In this document: piece by piece, positions 16,801-25,848 of the stretch | Position numbering within the stretch: the stretch's first letter is position 1 | How the letters are laid out: the number at the start of each line of letters is the position of its first letter | DNA from: Nostoc sp. CHAB 5834 | GTDB taxonomy: Bacteria > Cyanobacteriota > Cyanobacteriia > Cyanobacteriales > Nostocaceae | Direction: 5' to 3' | Assembly: GCA_020829485.1 (NCBI GenBank) | Contig: JAIVFU010000022.1 | Location: 1-64,000 of the forward strand | Length of the DNA: 64,000 nucleotides | Notes under the pieces: generated by a model | Database searches by the model: none | Told to the model about the DNA's origin: nothing | Seen by the model: the letters and a program-made list of their open reading frames with translations, nothing else | Translations under genes and position numbers: made by a program

Positions 16801-18714
16801 ATGAGCATGAAATTGAGTGTTAAGCACAATGTTGATCAGTGGTTCAACAAAATAGCAAAGAATCCAGCCCTTGGTAGAACTGTGTCGATTTTGTGGTTGA
16901 TAGTAATTGGCTGGATAGCTTTTGGGTGGAATTTGGGCAATATTGGCTTGATTGATGAGACAGAGCCGCTTTTTGCCGAAGCTTCCCGTCAGATGTTCGT
17001 CACAGGTGATTGGATTACCCCATTTTTTAATGGTGACACTCGTTTCGATAAACCTGCTTTAATTTACTGGTGTCAAGCGATCGCTTATGCAATTATAGGG
17101 GTGAATGAGTGGGCAGTACGCCTTCCTTCAGCGATCGCAGCCTTCGCCTTAGTTTGTTTAGTTTTTTATACCATACAGTGGTATTTCGCTAAACAAGACG
17201 AATTAGAGCAAGTTTCGCGTCCGACTCGCCGCTACAAAACATCTTTTATCGCAGCAGCCCTCATGGCACTTAATCCCGAAACCATTATTTGGGCGAGAAT
17301 CGGTGTCTCTGATATGCTGCTCACCGGATGTATGGCATCAGCTTTGTTATGTTTCTTTCTAGGGTACGCAGAGAAGGGAGGGAGTAGGGAGCAGGGGGAA
17401 AATTCCTCTCCTCTGCCCCCTGCCCCCCGCCCCTCTGCCTCTTCTGGCCTATTCCCTAACAAGTGGTATATAGCTTGTTACGTGCTAATTGCTGGCGCAA
17501 TTTTGAGTAAAGGGCCAGTGGGAATTGTTTTACCAGGGCTAATTGTTGCCGCCTTTTTGCTTTATGTGGGAAAATTTCGAGAGGTGTTGTCAGAAATGCG
17601 CCTTCTCGTGGGTGTATTGATAATTTTAGGTTTATCAGTGCCGTGGTTTGCTTTAGTAATTTGGCGCAATGGCTGGAATTATATTAATGCCTTTTTTGGT
17701 TATCATAACCTAGAACGCTTTACAGAAGTAGTTAATGGTCACTCAGCACCTTGGTATTTTTACTTTTTAATAGTATTGCTGGGTTTTGCGCCCTACTCAG
17801 TGTATTTACCACTCTCTATAGTAAGACTAAAGTTTTGGCAGCGATCGCACTGGCGATCCCTTGAACGTTTTCAGCAGTTTGGTTTATTTACCTGGTTCTG
17901 GTTTGCTAGCATCTTTGGCTTTTTCACCGTTGCTGTCACCAAACTCCCTAGCTATGTGTTGCCTTTAATGCCAGCAGCAGCAATCTTGGTAGCCTTGTTG
18001 TGGAGTGACTTTTTCCAGGATACAGAGGCTAGGCAAACAATACCTGTTTCTTCCTCTCCCACTCCTCCTATCTCCCCCTCTTTTCTCCGAGTGAGTGGTT
18101 GGTTAAATGTAGTATTTTTATCAGTTCTGGCAACAGCACTGTTTAACATAACCCACATATTAGGTACTGATCCAGCGATAAGCAACTTCCACGAACAAAT
18201 TCAACGAACTGGTTTACCAGTAATAGCCGGGGTAATGTGGCTAGTTTGTGCCCTTTTAGTTGCAGCTTTATTACTAAATCGCCAATGGAACCAGGTTATC
18301 GCTATTAATTTAATCGGGTTTGTAGCGTTTTTGATTTTTGTGTTAACGCCTGCTTCGTTCTTTATTGATCGAGAACGTCAATTACCCTTAAGGGAGTTGT
18401 CTGCTGTCATTCTAGAAGCAAAAGAACCAAATGAAGAATTGATCATGCTTGGCTTCAAAAAGCCTAGTGTGGTATTTTATAGCCACATTCACGTAAATTA
18501 TTTAGGATCTCCCCAAGAGGCTATAGAGCATATCAAAAACCAGGCTGCCAAAGGAATAAAACCTGCTTCAGTGCTGCTGTTGGCTGAACAGAAAAAGTTT
18601 TTACAAATGGACTTACAGCCAGATGATTACAAGAGTTTATCAACCAAGGGTGCTTATAACTTGGTTCGAGTTCCTTTTAAGAAAAAGAAAAGTGAAAAAA
18701 TGGATATTTCATAA
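16801..18714 (+). CDS. ArnT/PMT-like membrane glycosyltransferase (GT39/GT83 type)
   Basis: A 637-residue polytopic protein. After the first membrane segment comes LIDETEPLFAEASRQMFVTG, then DWITPFFNGDTRFDKPALIYW: the acidic first periplasmic loop and the FDKPxLxYW signature of lipid-phosphate-sugar transferases of the ArnT/PMT type. These move a sugar from an isoprenoid-phosphate donor to lipid or protein at the periplasmic face. About ten further hydrophobic segments follow, then a soluble C-terminal domain. Residues about 192-217 (REQGENSSPLPPAPRPSASS...) are low complexity and encoded by GGGAGCAGGGGG / CCCCCTGCCCC sequence, an intergenic-type repeat inserted in frame in a loop. A similar Ser/Pro patch lies near residue 418. 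Acceptor and donor are unknown. Confidence 0.85.
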   Translation: MSMKLSVKHNVDQWFNKIAKNPALGRTVSILWLIVIGWIAFGWNLGNIGLIDETEPLFAEASRQMFVTGDWITPFFNGDTRFDKPALIYWCQAIAYAIIGVNEWAVRLPSAIAAFALVCLVFYTIQWYFAKQDELEQVSRPTRRYKTSFIAAALMALNPETIIWARIGVSDMLLTGCMASALLCFFLGYAEKGGSREQGENSSPLPPAPRPSASSGLFPNKWYIACYVLIAGAILSKGPVGIVLPGLIVAAFLLYVGKFREVLSEMRLLVGVLIILGLSVPWFALVIWRNGWNYINAFFGYHNLERFTEVVNGHSAPWYFYFLIVLLGFAPYSVYLPLSIVRLKFWQRSHWRSLERFQQFGLFTWFWFASIFGFFTVAVTKLPSYVLPLMPAAAILVALLWSDFFQDTEARQTIPVSSSPTPPISPSFLRVSGWLNVVFLSVLATALFNITHILGTDPAISNFHEQIQRTGLPVIAGVMWLVCALLVAALLLNRQWNQVIAINLIGFVAFLIFVLTPASFFIDRERQLPLRELSAVILEAKEPNEELIMLGFKKPSVVFYSHIHVNYLGSPQEAIEHIKNQAAKGIKPASVLLLAEQKKFLQMDLQPDDYKSLSTKGAYNLVRVPFKKKKSEKMDIS

Positions 18715-18718
18715 TTGG

Positions 18719-18842
18719 GAATTGGGAATTGGGCATTGAAGTATGGTTATTCTCCTTGTCTCCCTCATCTCCCTCATCTCCCCCATCTTCCCCATTCCCC
18801 ACTCCCCACTCCCCACTCCCCACTCCCCACTCCCCATTCCCA
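18719..18842. repeat. Heptameric short tandem repeats
   Basis: TTGGGAA units, then CTCCCTCAT units, then about six copies of CCCCACT. This is a classic cyanobacterial STRR tract lying between the convergent glycosyltransferase and histidine-kinase genes. Confidence 0.85.
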
Positions 18843-21800
18843 TTAACATTTGTCATTGTAACCATTGACAGCTAAAGCATGATTAATCTGGTTTAATAGG
18901 TCTTCCATTGATATCGATCGCGGTAATATTTGGGTAGCGATCGCACCAACAACAGTTTCTATCGATTCCAAACCATTCTTCTTCTGCTTGTCAATATCAG
19001 CTACCCCAGGCTGGAAACTGGTTTCTAGACGATTTAATCGCTGATTCAGTACTAAAATTGGTGGTAATTTGTCAGGCGAATCTCCCAATGTTTTCAGTGC
19101 TTTTAGCACATCTTTGTGGATAGCGGATTCTCCTAAACAAATTAGCAGTAAGTCAACGCTTTGGTGGCGAATTTGTTGTAACACTTCTGCCCAACAGGGA
19201 CTCATCGCCGCTTTGAAGCCTGCTGTTTGTAGGTACTGAATTAAAGCTTGGAACCACTCAGATCCCCGTTGAGCAGTTTCACTACTAATTGAGCAATTTT
19301 TTGCTGCCCGATAACTCTTAACTTGCTTGCGTCTTACCTGTGGTAAATCACGCAGCATTGTTAAATCCACTACCAAGATGTTAGGAGGACAGCAAATACC
19401 AGAAGCAATTTCCAATACTGATAACAAGGCATCCGTTTTCTCGGTGCGGCGGCTGTTGTCTTTAGCAAATGGTGTTAAGTAAGGAAATACAGATAACTCT
19501 GGGATTTTAGAAGCTATTAGGGTGGTTGCGACATCGCAAGTAACTAGTGGGATAGCCGCCAAACGTGGGTGCTGAATTAATTCTTGCAGATAAATTTGGG
19601 CGGTGGTACTTTCGACATCTAGCAAAATGACATCAAACTGCCATACTCGCGCCAAAAGTTCTGCTTGATCTAAGTCATCTACTTCAATCACCCGGTGTTC
19701 TCGAAGTGAGGGGTGGGGATTAACCGATTCCAACTGGGGATTCACCAACCTGAGAATTCGCAGTGGGGTTTTAGTTGGGACAATTACGCTGTTGTTTAAC
19801 CCTTGCGACAAAACTGCTGGTGAAGTACATAATTTTTCCAGAACTGGAGCTAAAAGGTGATTCTCTACTGGCAAGCTTAAGAAACCATCGGCTCGGTTAG
19901 CAAACGCTTGCTCCTTTTCGGCTGCCGTCGCTGTCACAATTACAGATATATGACGGGTTGCGGTGTCAGATTTTAGTAAAGTCAGCACATCCCAACCTGA
20001 TAGCAGGGGTAGCAACGGATTCAAAAATATCGCTATTGGTTGCAAGCGCCGAGCTTTTTCGACTGCTTCTGTCCCCGATCGCGCAATCACTACCCGATAT
20101 CCTAAACCTTTAAGTTGTTCGGTCAAGTCTTCAATATATCTGGCTACTGCCTCGACTACCAAGACCAACCGTTGGGAACTGGCGGGATGATGCTGTGCGG
20201 GCGTACTAACATGCTGACGATCTGCGGGATTTTCCCGTCTCGGTTGGTGTCGTGTTTCCTCCTCTTCTGTGATTCCCATATCTGGTTCCAAAAAGCACGT
20301 TTTCGGGGGACTGGGCGGCAGAAGTAGTGTAAACTGGCTACCTTTTCCTTCACGCGATAAGAAGCTAACATCTCCTCCGTGGAGACGAGCCAAGGCCCGG
20401 GTTAATACCAGCCCCAAACCAGTGCCTTCAAATTGGCGGGTGAGGGGATTTTCTAGTTGTTGGAATTTTTGAAAGATTAAGTGTTGCTGGTGTTCAGGAA
20501 TCCCAATACCTGTATCCCAAACGGTAAAAGCAATCCATCCTTCCCAACGACTCACCCGTAGCCCAATTTCGCCAGATAATTCGGTGAATTTAAAGGCGTT
20601 GGAAAGTAGGTGTACTAGCATCTGGCGCAAGCGCAATTCATCTGCCACTATCTGGTCTAAACCGAGTTCAATGGAAAGGCAGAATTGGGGAGCAGATGAA
20701 CGGGCATTTGGAGGTGGTGAGGCAGATGCTTTGGTAGTTTGAGTGTGGATAGCTTTAGCATCTGATAAGGCGCGATCGCACACAGCCTGAATTTTCACCG
20801 GAGTCAGCGTCAAATCCATTTGTCCCGTTTCCATCCGGGTCAAATCTAAAATGTCATTAACCACGCTCATCAGGTGGCGACCACTTTGATGGATCAGTCC
20901 GGCATAACGGGCTTGACGCTCGTTGAGTTCTCCCAACTGCTGATCCACCAGCAACCGCGATAATCCTAAAACGGCAGTTAGGGGAGTTTTGAGTTCATGA
21001 CTAATACAAGCTAAAAATTCATCTTTCAACCGATTTAGTTGAATTAAATCGGCATTCTTTGCTGCCAATTCTTTGCAAAGCTGCTGCTGTTCAGTCACAT
21101 CAGTAGCTAAAACTAACCACAAATCCTCGCTGAGTGCAACCTCAGCTTCAGCACCCATGACTTGAAACTCAGGACTATCTAAGGGAATTTTGGCAAACTG
21201 CCAGATTCGCTCCTGACCATTTTGCACTTCGACAACGCAAGTACAAGTACCTACTTGACTATCCAAATAGCAGCGACTATATACAGGATTTGGTGATGCT
21301 TCTTGCTGGGTCAGTTCCTCTTCACCACCATGCTCATTCTCCCTACCATTGGGATAAACCTTGATTGCTCGTTGGCTGACATATTCTGGTTTTTCGGAGG
21401 GTTTAGGGACAAGTATTGCCTCCACCTGTTGCCTAACTCCTTCTGGATCTTTCAAGGCTCCTAATTGCTCCCACCAGGCGGGATTTCGTGCTACCACCTC
21501 GCCACTACCCGTTTGCAACATCAAAGGCCAAGGCAGTCTTTCCAGCAACAGCACTAGTGGTTGGTGTCCCAATGATTTGGGTTGATTTGGCGGCTGCACA
21601 CGAGTACCATACTCATGGCGAGGCTCAGAACTTTGTAACCCAGCCATGCGTTCTTTAGCCAGCGATCGCAACAGGCAAGAACTATCCAGCAGCCCCAAAT
21701 ATTGACCATCAGAGTCAATCAGCGCCCAATCTAAGTTCTGCTGTTTTTCGGCTTGGGCATAACTCAAGTGCAAGCCTAATTGCTCTACACGCTCAGAAGC

Positions 21801-22259
21801 TGATATTGTCTGTATTGGATCAATTAGACCTTGACCCCAAATAGAAAGTGATTGATGTAAATTTAGATTTTTATCGTCACTATGTGCTAATAATTTTTGG
21901 ATTATACGGGCAGAATACAGCAATCCGATGGGGGATTGTTGTTGATTCACTACTACCAAGCGATCGCACTGCTCTTGCTCAAAAATCTCCAACACCACTG
22001 CCAGAGAACTTGTTTGGGGGCAGCTAGGTACGGTTGCCTGAAAGTCATAAAGCGGGTAATCTAGCATTAACATAGGGCTTTTGGGGTCATTCTTCCTGTG
22101 GAACCCTCCGGCATTTCCATCTGCCAAATCTTGATGGTGTTTTCGCCTGAAGCCATATCCTCTAAGAAGACTCATATAAGCAACTCTGGTTATTTCAACG
22201 CCATTAAAAAAACGGGATTTACCCTCACGGGCACTTTTGCGTCCTTTATATTTTTCCAA
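18843..22259 (-). CDS. Hybrid sensor histidine kinase with CBS-like input and three receiver-like domains
   Basis: A protein of up to 1138 residues. Residues about 67-200 look like a CBS pair (SSLAVVLEIFEQEQCDRLVVV, QSPIGLLYSARI). Residues about 240-395 form a PAS-like segment. HisKA follows with phospho-acceptor His421 in FLACISHELKTPLTAVLG, and then a HATPase domain (MLVHLLSNAFKFTE, FTVWDTGIGIPEHQ, GTGLGLVL). Three receiver-like domains end the protein. In the first the acceptor Asp is replaced (IAIFLNPLLPLLSGWDVL), the second keeps Asp (VILLDVES), and the third reads LLLICLGE. The start is uncertain: the conserved part begins at Met63/65 (about 22073), and the first 60 residues may be untranslated. 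It is transcribed away from kaiA, with a 690-bp shared upstream region. A link to clock output is only suggested by position. Confidence 0.88.
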   Translation of the reverse strand: MEKYKGRKSAREGKSRFFNGVEITRVAYMSLLRGYGFRRKHHQDLADGNAGGFHRKNDPKSPMLMLDYPLYDFQATVPSCPQTSSLAVVLEIFEQEQCDRLVVVNQQQSPIGLLYSARIIQKLLAHSDDKNLNLHQSLSIWGQGLIDPIQTISASERVEQLGLHLSYAQAEKQQNLDWALIDSDGQYLGLLDSSCLLRSLAKERMAGLQSSEPRHEYGTRVQPPNQPKSLGHQPLVLLLERLPWPLMLQTGSGEVVARNPAWWEQLGALKDPEGVRQQVEAILVPKPSEKPEYVSQRAIKVYPNGRENEHGGEEELTQQEASPNPVYSRCYLDSQVGTCTCVVEVQNGQERIWQFAKIPLDSPEFQVMGAEAEVALSEDLWLVLATDVTEQQQLCKELAAKNADLIQLNRLKDEFLACISHELKTPLTAVLGLSRLLVDQQLGELNERQARYAGLIHQSGRHLMSVVNDILDLTRMETGQMDLTLTPVKIQAVCDRALSDAKAIHTQTTKASASPPPNARSSAPQFCLSIELGLDQIVADELRLRQMLVHLLSNAFKFTELSGEIGLRVSRWEGWIAFTVWDTGIGIPEHQQHLIFQKFQQLENPLTRQFEGTGLGLVLTRALARLHGGDVSFLSREGKGSQFTLLLPPSPPKTCFLEPDMGITEEEETRHQPRRENPADRQHVSTPAQHHPASSQRLVLVVEAVARYIEDLTEQLKGLGYRVVIARSGTEAVEKARRLQPIAIFLNPLLPLLSGWDVLTLLKSDTATRHISVIVTATAAEKEQAFANRADGFLSLPVENHLLAPVLEKLCTSPAVLSQGLNNSVIVPTKTPLRILRLVNPQLESVNPHPSLREHRVIEVDDLDQAELLARVWQFDVILLDVESTTAQIYLQELIQHPRLAAIPLVTCDVATTLIASKIPELSVFPYLTPFAKDNSRRTEKTDALLSVLEIASGICCPPNILVVDLTMLRDLPQVRRKQVKSYRAAKNCSISSETAQRGSEWFQALIQYLQTAGFKAAMSPCWAEVLQQIRHQSVDLLLICLGESAIHKDVLKALKTLGDSPDKLPPILVLNQRLNRLETSFQPGVADIDKQKKNGLESIETVVGAIATQILPRSISMEDLLNQINHALAVNGYNDKC

Positions 22260-22952
22260 GAGGCGACGTTTCTATAGCAATCGGATTTGATTTCTGAATC
22301 ACTCGTAGAGGTAAGGGACTGGGGACTGGGGATTGGAGATTGGGAAGAAGGAATAAAGGTGTACTGAGTTTTGTTCAAAAATCAAATATGAGTCCTATAA
22401 GTTCTAGCAACAAGCCTCTCCAGTGTCTTACTGGTATTTAAACTCCTCATCGATAGCGACAGCTAAAACAATTATGACCCCAAAGAATCGCTTTAGAACC
22501 TTGAGGAATTATAATGATTTAGAATGGGACAATCCTTTAAGTTCGTTTAAGTATCTTATCAAGGAGCAAAATCAAAAAATCTATCTATTTATATACATAG
22601 ATATGCAAATAATAGATTAACTACTGTGTCTTGCTATGCTGACAAATACCTCATCATCAAAGACCTACTAAGTCTAATTACTCAGTTGCTGCACTAAGTT
22701 GTTGAGTAGCTAGGGGCCGCAAGGCGGGAGTCAAAAGTCAAAATTTTTGTATATCAAGGCTTTTGCAACTTTTAAAATGGTAGCTTGATTTACGCCGCGC
22801 TGTACTAGCACTACCTGCTAGCTAACATAGAGCATTGTTTTGGGGTGTAATCACTAGTTTACTGCAACCTAGTATTCCCTTAGAAGCGTTAACCAAACTT
22901 ATCAGCCTACGTTTCTTGATCAGGGCGATCCAAGAGATAGATTTAAGAATAA
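22260..22952. other. Divergent upstream region of kaiA and the hybrid kinase
   Basis: About 690 bp. It contains a GGGACTGGGGACTGGGGATT short-repeat patch near 22316, and a GCCGCAAGGCGGGAGTC fragment near 22713 also related to sequence near 16640. A weak 65-codon frame at 22423-22620 has no family resemblance. Promoters for both divergent genes must be here, but no site could be assigned with confidence. Confidence 0.4.
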
Positions 22953-23534
22953 ATGTTATTACCGATATTGATTCTGCAACCTGATATTAACAAATGTTTA
23001 AATAATCTAGTTGATCTACACAACCAAAAAGGTTGGAGCAGATGGGTGTGGAAAGTTATTGACGCGATTATTGCCCAATTTTGCTATCTACCCCTTGTTG
23101 CAACTACCTCTGGAAAAATTAACTATTTACCAAATTTGCTGCAACAAAAATTAAATCAAGCATACACAGACAAGTATATCTATGTATTTGCCAGTGACAT
23201 CCAAAAAAGTCAACAGCTTTTCCAGGAGATGACTCCAGCAGAAAGGCAAGGATTATTAAGACAGCTTAAATCAGATTATAGTCTGATTCTTATAAACTAT
23301 TTTACCACAGATAAAACACTCAAAGAAAAAATTGATAAATTTATCAATACTATATTTTATGGGAATATTCCTGTGCCCCAAATCATCGAAATTCACATGG
23401 AGATAATTGAAGAATTTTCTAACCAGCTAAAATTAGAAGGCAGGAGCAACGAAGCCTTACTTGATTATCGTCTTACGTTGATAGATATCCTGGCTCACCT
23501 ATGCGAACTCTACAGAAGTTCGATTTCTAGATAA
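22953..23534 (+). CDS. kaiA: Circadian clock protein KaiA, short form without an intact pseudo-receiver
   Basis: A 193-residue protein. Residues about 88-193 (QLFQEMTPAERQGLLRQLKS ... FYGNIPVPQIIEIHMEIIEEF ... ALLDYRLTLIDILAHLCELYR) are the KaiA C-terminal four-helix domain, which dimerises and stimulates KaiC autophosphorylation by binding the KaiC tail. Unicellular KaiA is close to 280-300 residues with an N-terminal pseudo-receiver. Here only about 85 residues precede the core, and they lack a recognisable receiver fold, although they are longer than in the shortest Anabaena-type KaiA. It is first in the order kaiA-kaiB-kaiC. The start ATG is followed by a continuous frame; no upstream in-frame remnant was found. 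Confidence 0.9.
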   Translation: MLLPILILQPDINKCLNNLVDLHNQKGWSRWVWKVIDAIIAQFCYLPLVATTSGKINYLPNLLQQKLNQAYTDKYIYVFASDIQKSQQLFQEMTPAERQGLLRQLKSDYSLILINYFTTDKTLKEKIDKFINTIFYGNIPVPQIIEIHMEIIEEFSNQLKLEGRSNEALLDYRLTLIDILAHLCELYRSSISR

Positions 23535-23638
23535 ATTTAAATTATCGATGTTGAACTTAGCAGAAGCTACCTCTGTTACTCACCCACAATGTCTAAAAAA
23601 ATATTGTATTTATATTCTCATGACTAACTTGTATGTAT

Positions 23639-23962
23639 ATGGATAAAGCCAGAAAAACCTACATTCTCAAACTTTACGTAGCAGGAAATACCCCTAATTC
23701 AGTCCGGGCATTAAAAACACTCAAAAATATTTTAGAGCAGGAGTTTAAAGGTGTTTATGCTTTAAAAGTGATCGATGTGCTGAAAAGCCCGCAACTGGCA
23801 GAAGAAGATAAAATATTGGCAACGCCAACATTATCTAAAATTTTGCCTCCACCCGTTCGTAAAATTATCGGGGATCTTTCAGATAGGGAGAGAGTATTGA
23901 TTGGATTAGATTTGCTCTATGAAGAACTGAGTGAAGGAGATTTTGAAGAGGAAAATAATTAA
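23639..23962 (+). CDS. kaiB: Circadian clock protein KaiB
   Basis: A 107-residue KaiB. The start at 23639 gives [20 protein letters not shown], matching the family; an ATG two codons upstream adds only MY. It shows the fold-switching KaiB core: [61 protein letters not shown], and the acidic C-terminus. KaiB binds the CI ring of KaiC and sequesters KaiA, driving dephosphorylation. It is about 100 bp after kaiA and 220 bp before kaiC. Confidence 0.96.
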   Translation: MDKARKTYILKLYVAGNTPNSVRALKTLKNILEQEFKGVYALKVIDVLKSPQLAEEDKILATPTLSKILPPPVRKIIGDLSDRERVLIGLDLLYEELSEGDFEEENN

Positions 23963-24182
23963 TGAAGAAGCCATAATACAGAATTCATTACCTATAAAGG
24001 GATAGAGTTTTAAGGCGAGAATATTTAATAATAGTTTCGCCCCTATTGGCGAAAGTACTTACAGATGCTCTCTCGATACGCGCAAGGGACGTGGTATCAC
24101 CCAATCCTATAGACCAAATTCCTACTGAGTTCTGAATTCTTCTTGTAAAAAACAGTTTTTAGTACCCTTTTGTTATCAAGCA

Positions 24183-25745
24183 ATGAGTGAAACCGAGCAA
24201 GTAAAACCAAAAAAAACACCAAAAATTGGGGGTGTAGAAAAAATTCGCACGATGATCGAAGGGTTTGACGATATTAGTCATGGTGGTTTACCAATTGGTA
24301 GAACTACCTTGATTAGTGGTACTTCTGGTACAGGCAAAACTTTATTCTCTCTTCAGTTTCTCTATAACGGCATCACCTACTTTGACGAACCAGGAGTATT
24401 TGTTACTTTTGAAGAATCACCCAGTGATATTATTAAAAACGCTCATGTCTTTGGGTGGAACCTGCCACGGTTAATTGAAGAAGGCAAGTTGTTTATTCTC
24501 GATGCATCTCCTGATCCCGAAGGACAAGATATAGTTGGTAATTTTGACCTGTCTGCACTAATTGAGCGATTGCAATATGCTATTCGCAAATACAAAGCTA
24601 AACGAGTTTCAATCGACTCAATAACAGCAGTATTTCAGCAGTATGAAGCGATGGGAGTAGTCCGGCGCGAAATTTTCCGCCTAGTAGCTCGTCTCAAACT
24701 ACTCAATGTCACCACTATTATTACAACTGAACGTAGCGAAGAATATGGCCCTGTCGCCTCTTTTGGAGTGGAAGAATTTGTTTCCGATAATGTAGTAATT
24801 GTTCGCAACGTTTTAGAAGGAGAACGCCGCCGTCGCACAACTGAAATTCTCAAGTTGCGTGGCACAACTCACATGAAAGGCGAGTATCCCTTCACGATTA
24901 CTAATGAAGGGGTTAACATCTTCCCACTGGGAGCAATGCGCTTGACTCAACGATCTTCTAATGTCAGGGTATCTTCTGGTGTAAAAATCTTAGATCAAAT
25001 GTGCGGTGGTGGTTTCTTTAAAGATTCGATTATTTTGGCAACAGGAGCCACAGGGACTGGTAAAACCCTGTTAGTAAGTAAGTTTATTCAAGATAGCTGC
25101 CTGAATGGAGAACAAGCAATATTATTTGCTTACGAAGAATCACGCGCTCAACTATCTCGTAATGCTTCCTCTTGGGGAATTGATTTTGAAGAATTAGAAG
25201 ATCAGGGTTTACTCAAAATAATTTGTACCTATCCCGAATCAACTGGTTTAGAAGACCACTTACAAATTATAAAATCAGAAATTGCTGTATTCAAACCAGC
25301 CCGAATTGCTATTGACTCCCTATCAGCATTAGCTAGAGGAGTGAGCAATAATGCATTTAGGCAGTTTGTAATTGGTGTGACGGGTTATGCTAAACAAGAA
25401 GAAATTACTGGTTTCTTTACCAACACAACCGATCAATTCCTGGGAGCGCATTCCATTACTGACTCTCATATTTCCACGATCACCGATACAATTTTGATGC
25501 TCCAGTACGTAGAAATTCGTGGAGAAATGTCGCGGGCAATTAACGTATTTAAAATGCGCGGGTCTTGGCATGATAAGGGCATTCGTGAGTATAATATCAC
25601 TGCTGACGGGCCCGATATCAAAGATTCATTCCGAAACTACGAACGGATTATCAGCGGTGCTCCTACTCGCGTTAGTATCGATGAAAAGGCGGAACTTTCT
25701 CGCATTGTTAGACGTTTTGAAGACAAACAGAGTTCCGAGCCCTAA
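24183..25745 (+). CDS. kaiC: Circadian clock ATPase/kinase KaiC
   Basis: A 520-residue double-domain RecA-like ATPase. The CI domain has Walker A GTSGTGKT (residues 46-53) and catalytic glutamates in VTFEESPSD. The CII domain has Walker A GATGTGKT (about 288-295) and the autophosphorylation region DSHISTITDTI, with the adjacent Ser-Thr pair (equivalent to S431/T432 of the Synechococcus protein). The C-terminal tail that KaiA binds is present. The 220-bp gap to kaiB is unusual for kaiBC, which are often tightly linked, so kaiC could have its own promoter. The frame is intact. Confidence 0.98.
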   Translation: MSETEQVKPKKTPKIGGVEKIRTMIEGFDDISHGGLPIGRTTLISGTSGTGKTLFSLQFLYNGITYFDEPGVFVTFEESPSDIIKNAHVFGWNLPRLIEEGKLFILDASPDPEGQDIVGNFDLSALIERLQYAIRKYKAKRVSIDSITAVFQQYEAMGVVRREIFRLVARLKLLNVTTIITTERSEEYGPVASFGVEEFVSDNVVIVRNVLEGERRRRTTEILKLRGTTHMKGEYPFTITNEGVNIFPLGAMRLTQRSSNVRVSSGVKILDQMCGGGFFKDSIILATGATGTGKTLLVSKFIQDSCLNGEQAILFAYEESRAQLSRNASSWGIDFEELEDQGLLKIICTYPESTGLEDHLQIIKSEIAVFKPARIAIDSLSALARGVSNNAFRQFVIGVTGYAKQEEITGFFTNTTDQFLGAHSITDSHISTITDTILMLQYVEIRGEMSRAINVFKMRGSWHDKGIREYNITADGPDIKDSFRNYERIISGAPTRVSIDEKAELSRIVRRFEDKQSSEP

Positions 25746-25848
25746 ATTTAGTATCGTAGTATATTCTTTCCTAAATTTAGTATCGTGCTATATTCTGTGG
25801 TGAAGAAAGGTTTTCTGCCGCTAGATTGATTTTCGTGTGAGGGATGCG

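Noticed and set aside
22423..22620. 65-codon ORF upstream of kaiA
   Set aside because: AT-rich, no good ribosome site and no recognisable fold; left as part of the kaiA upstream region.
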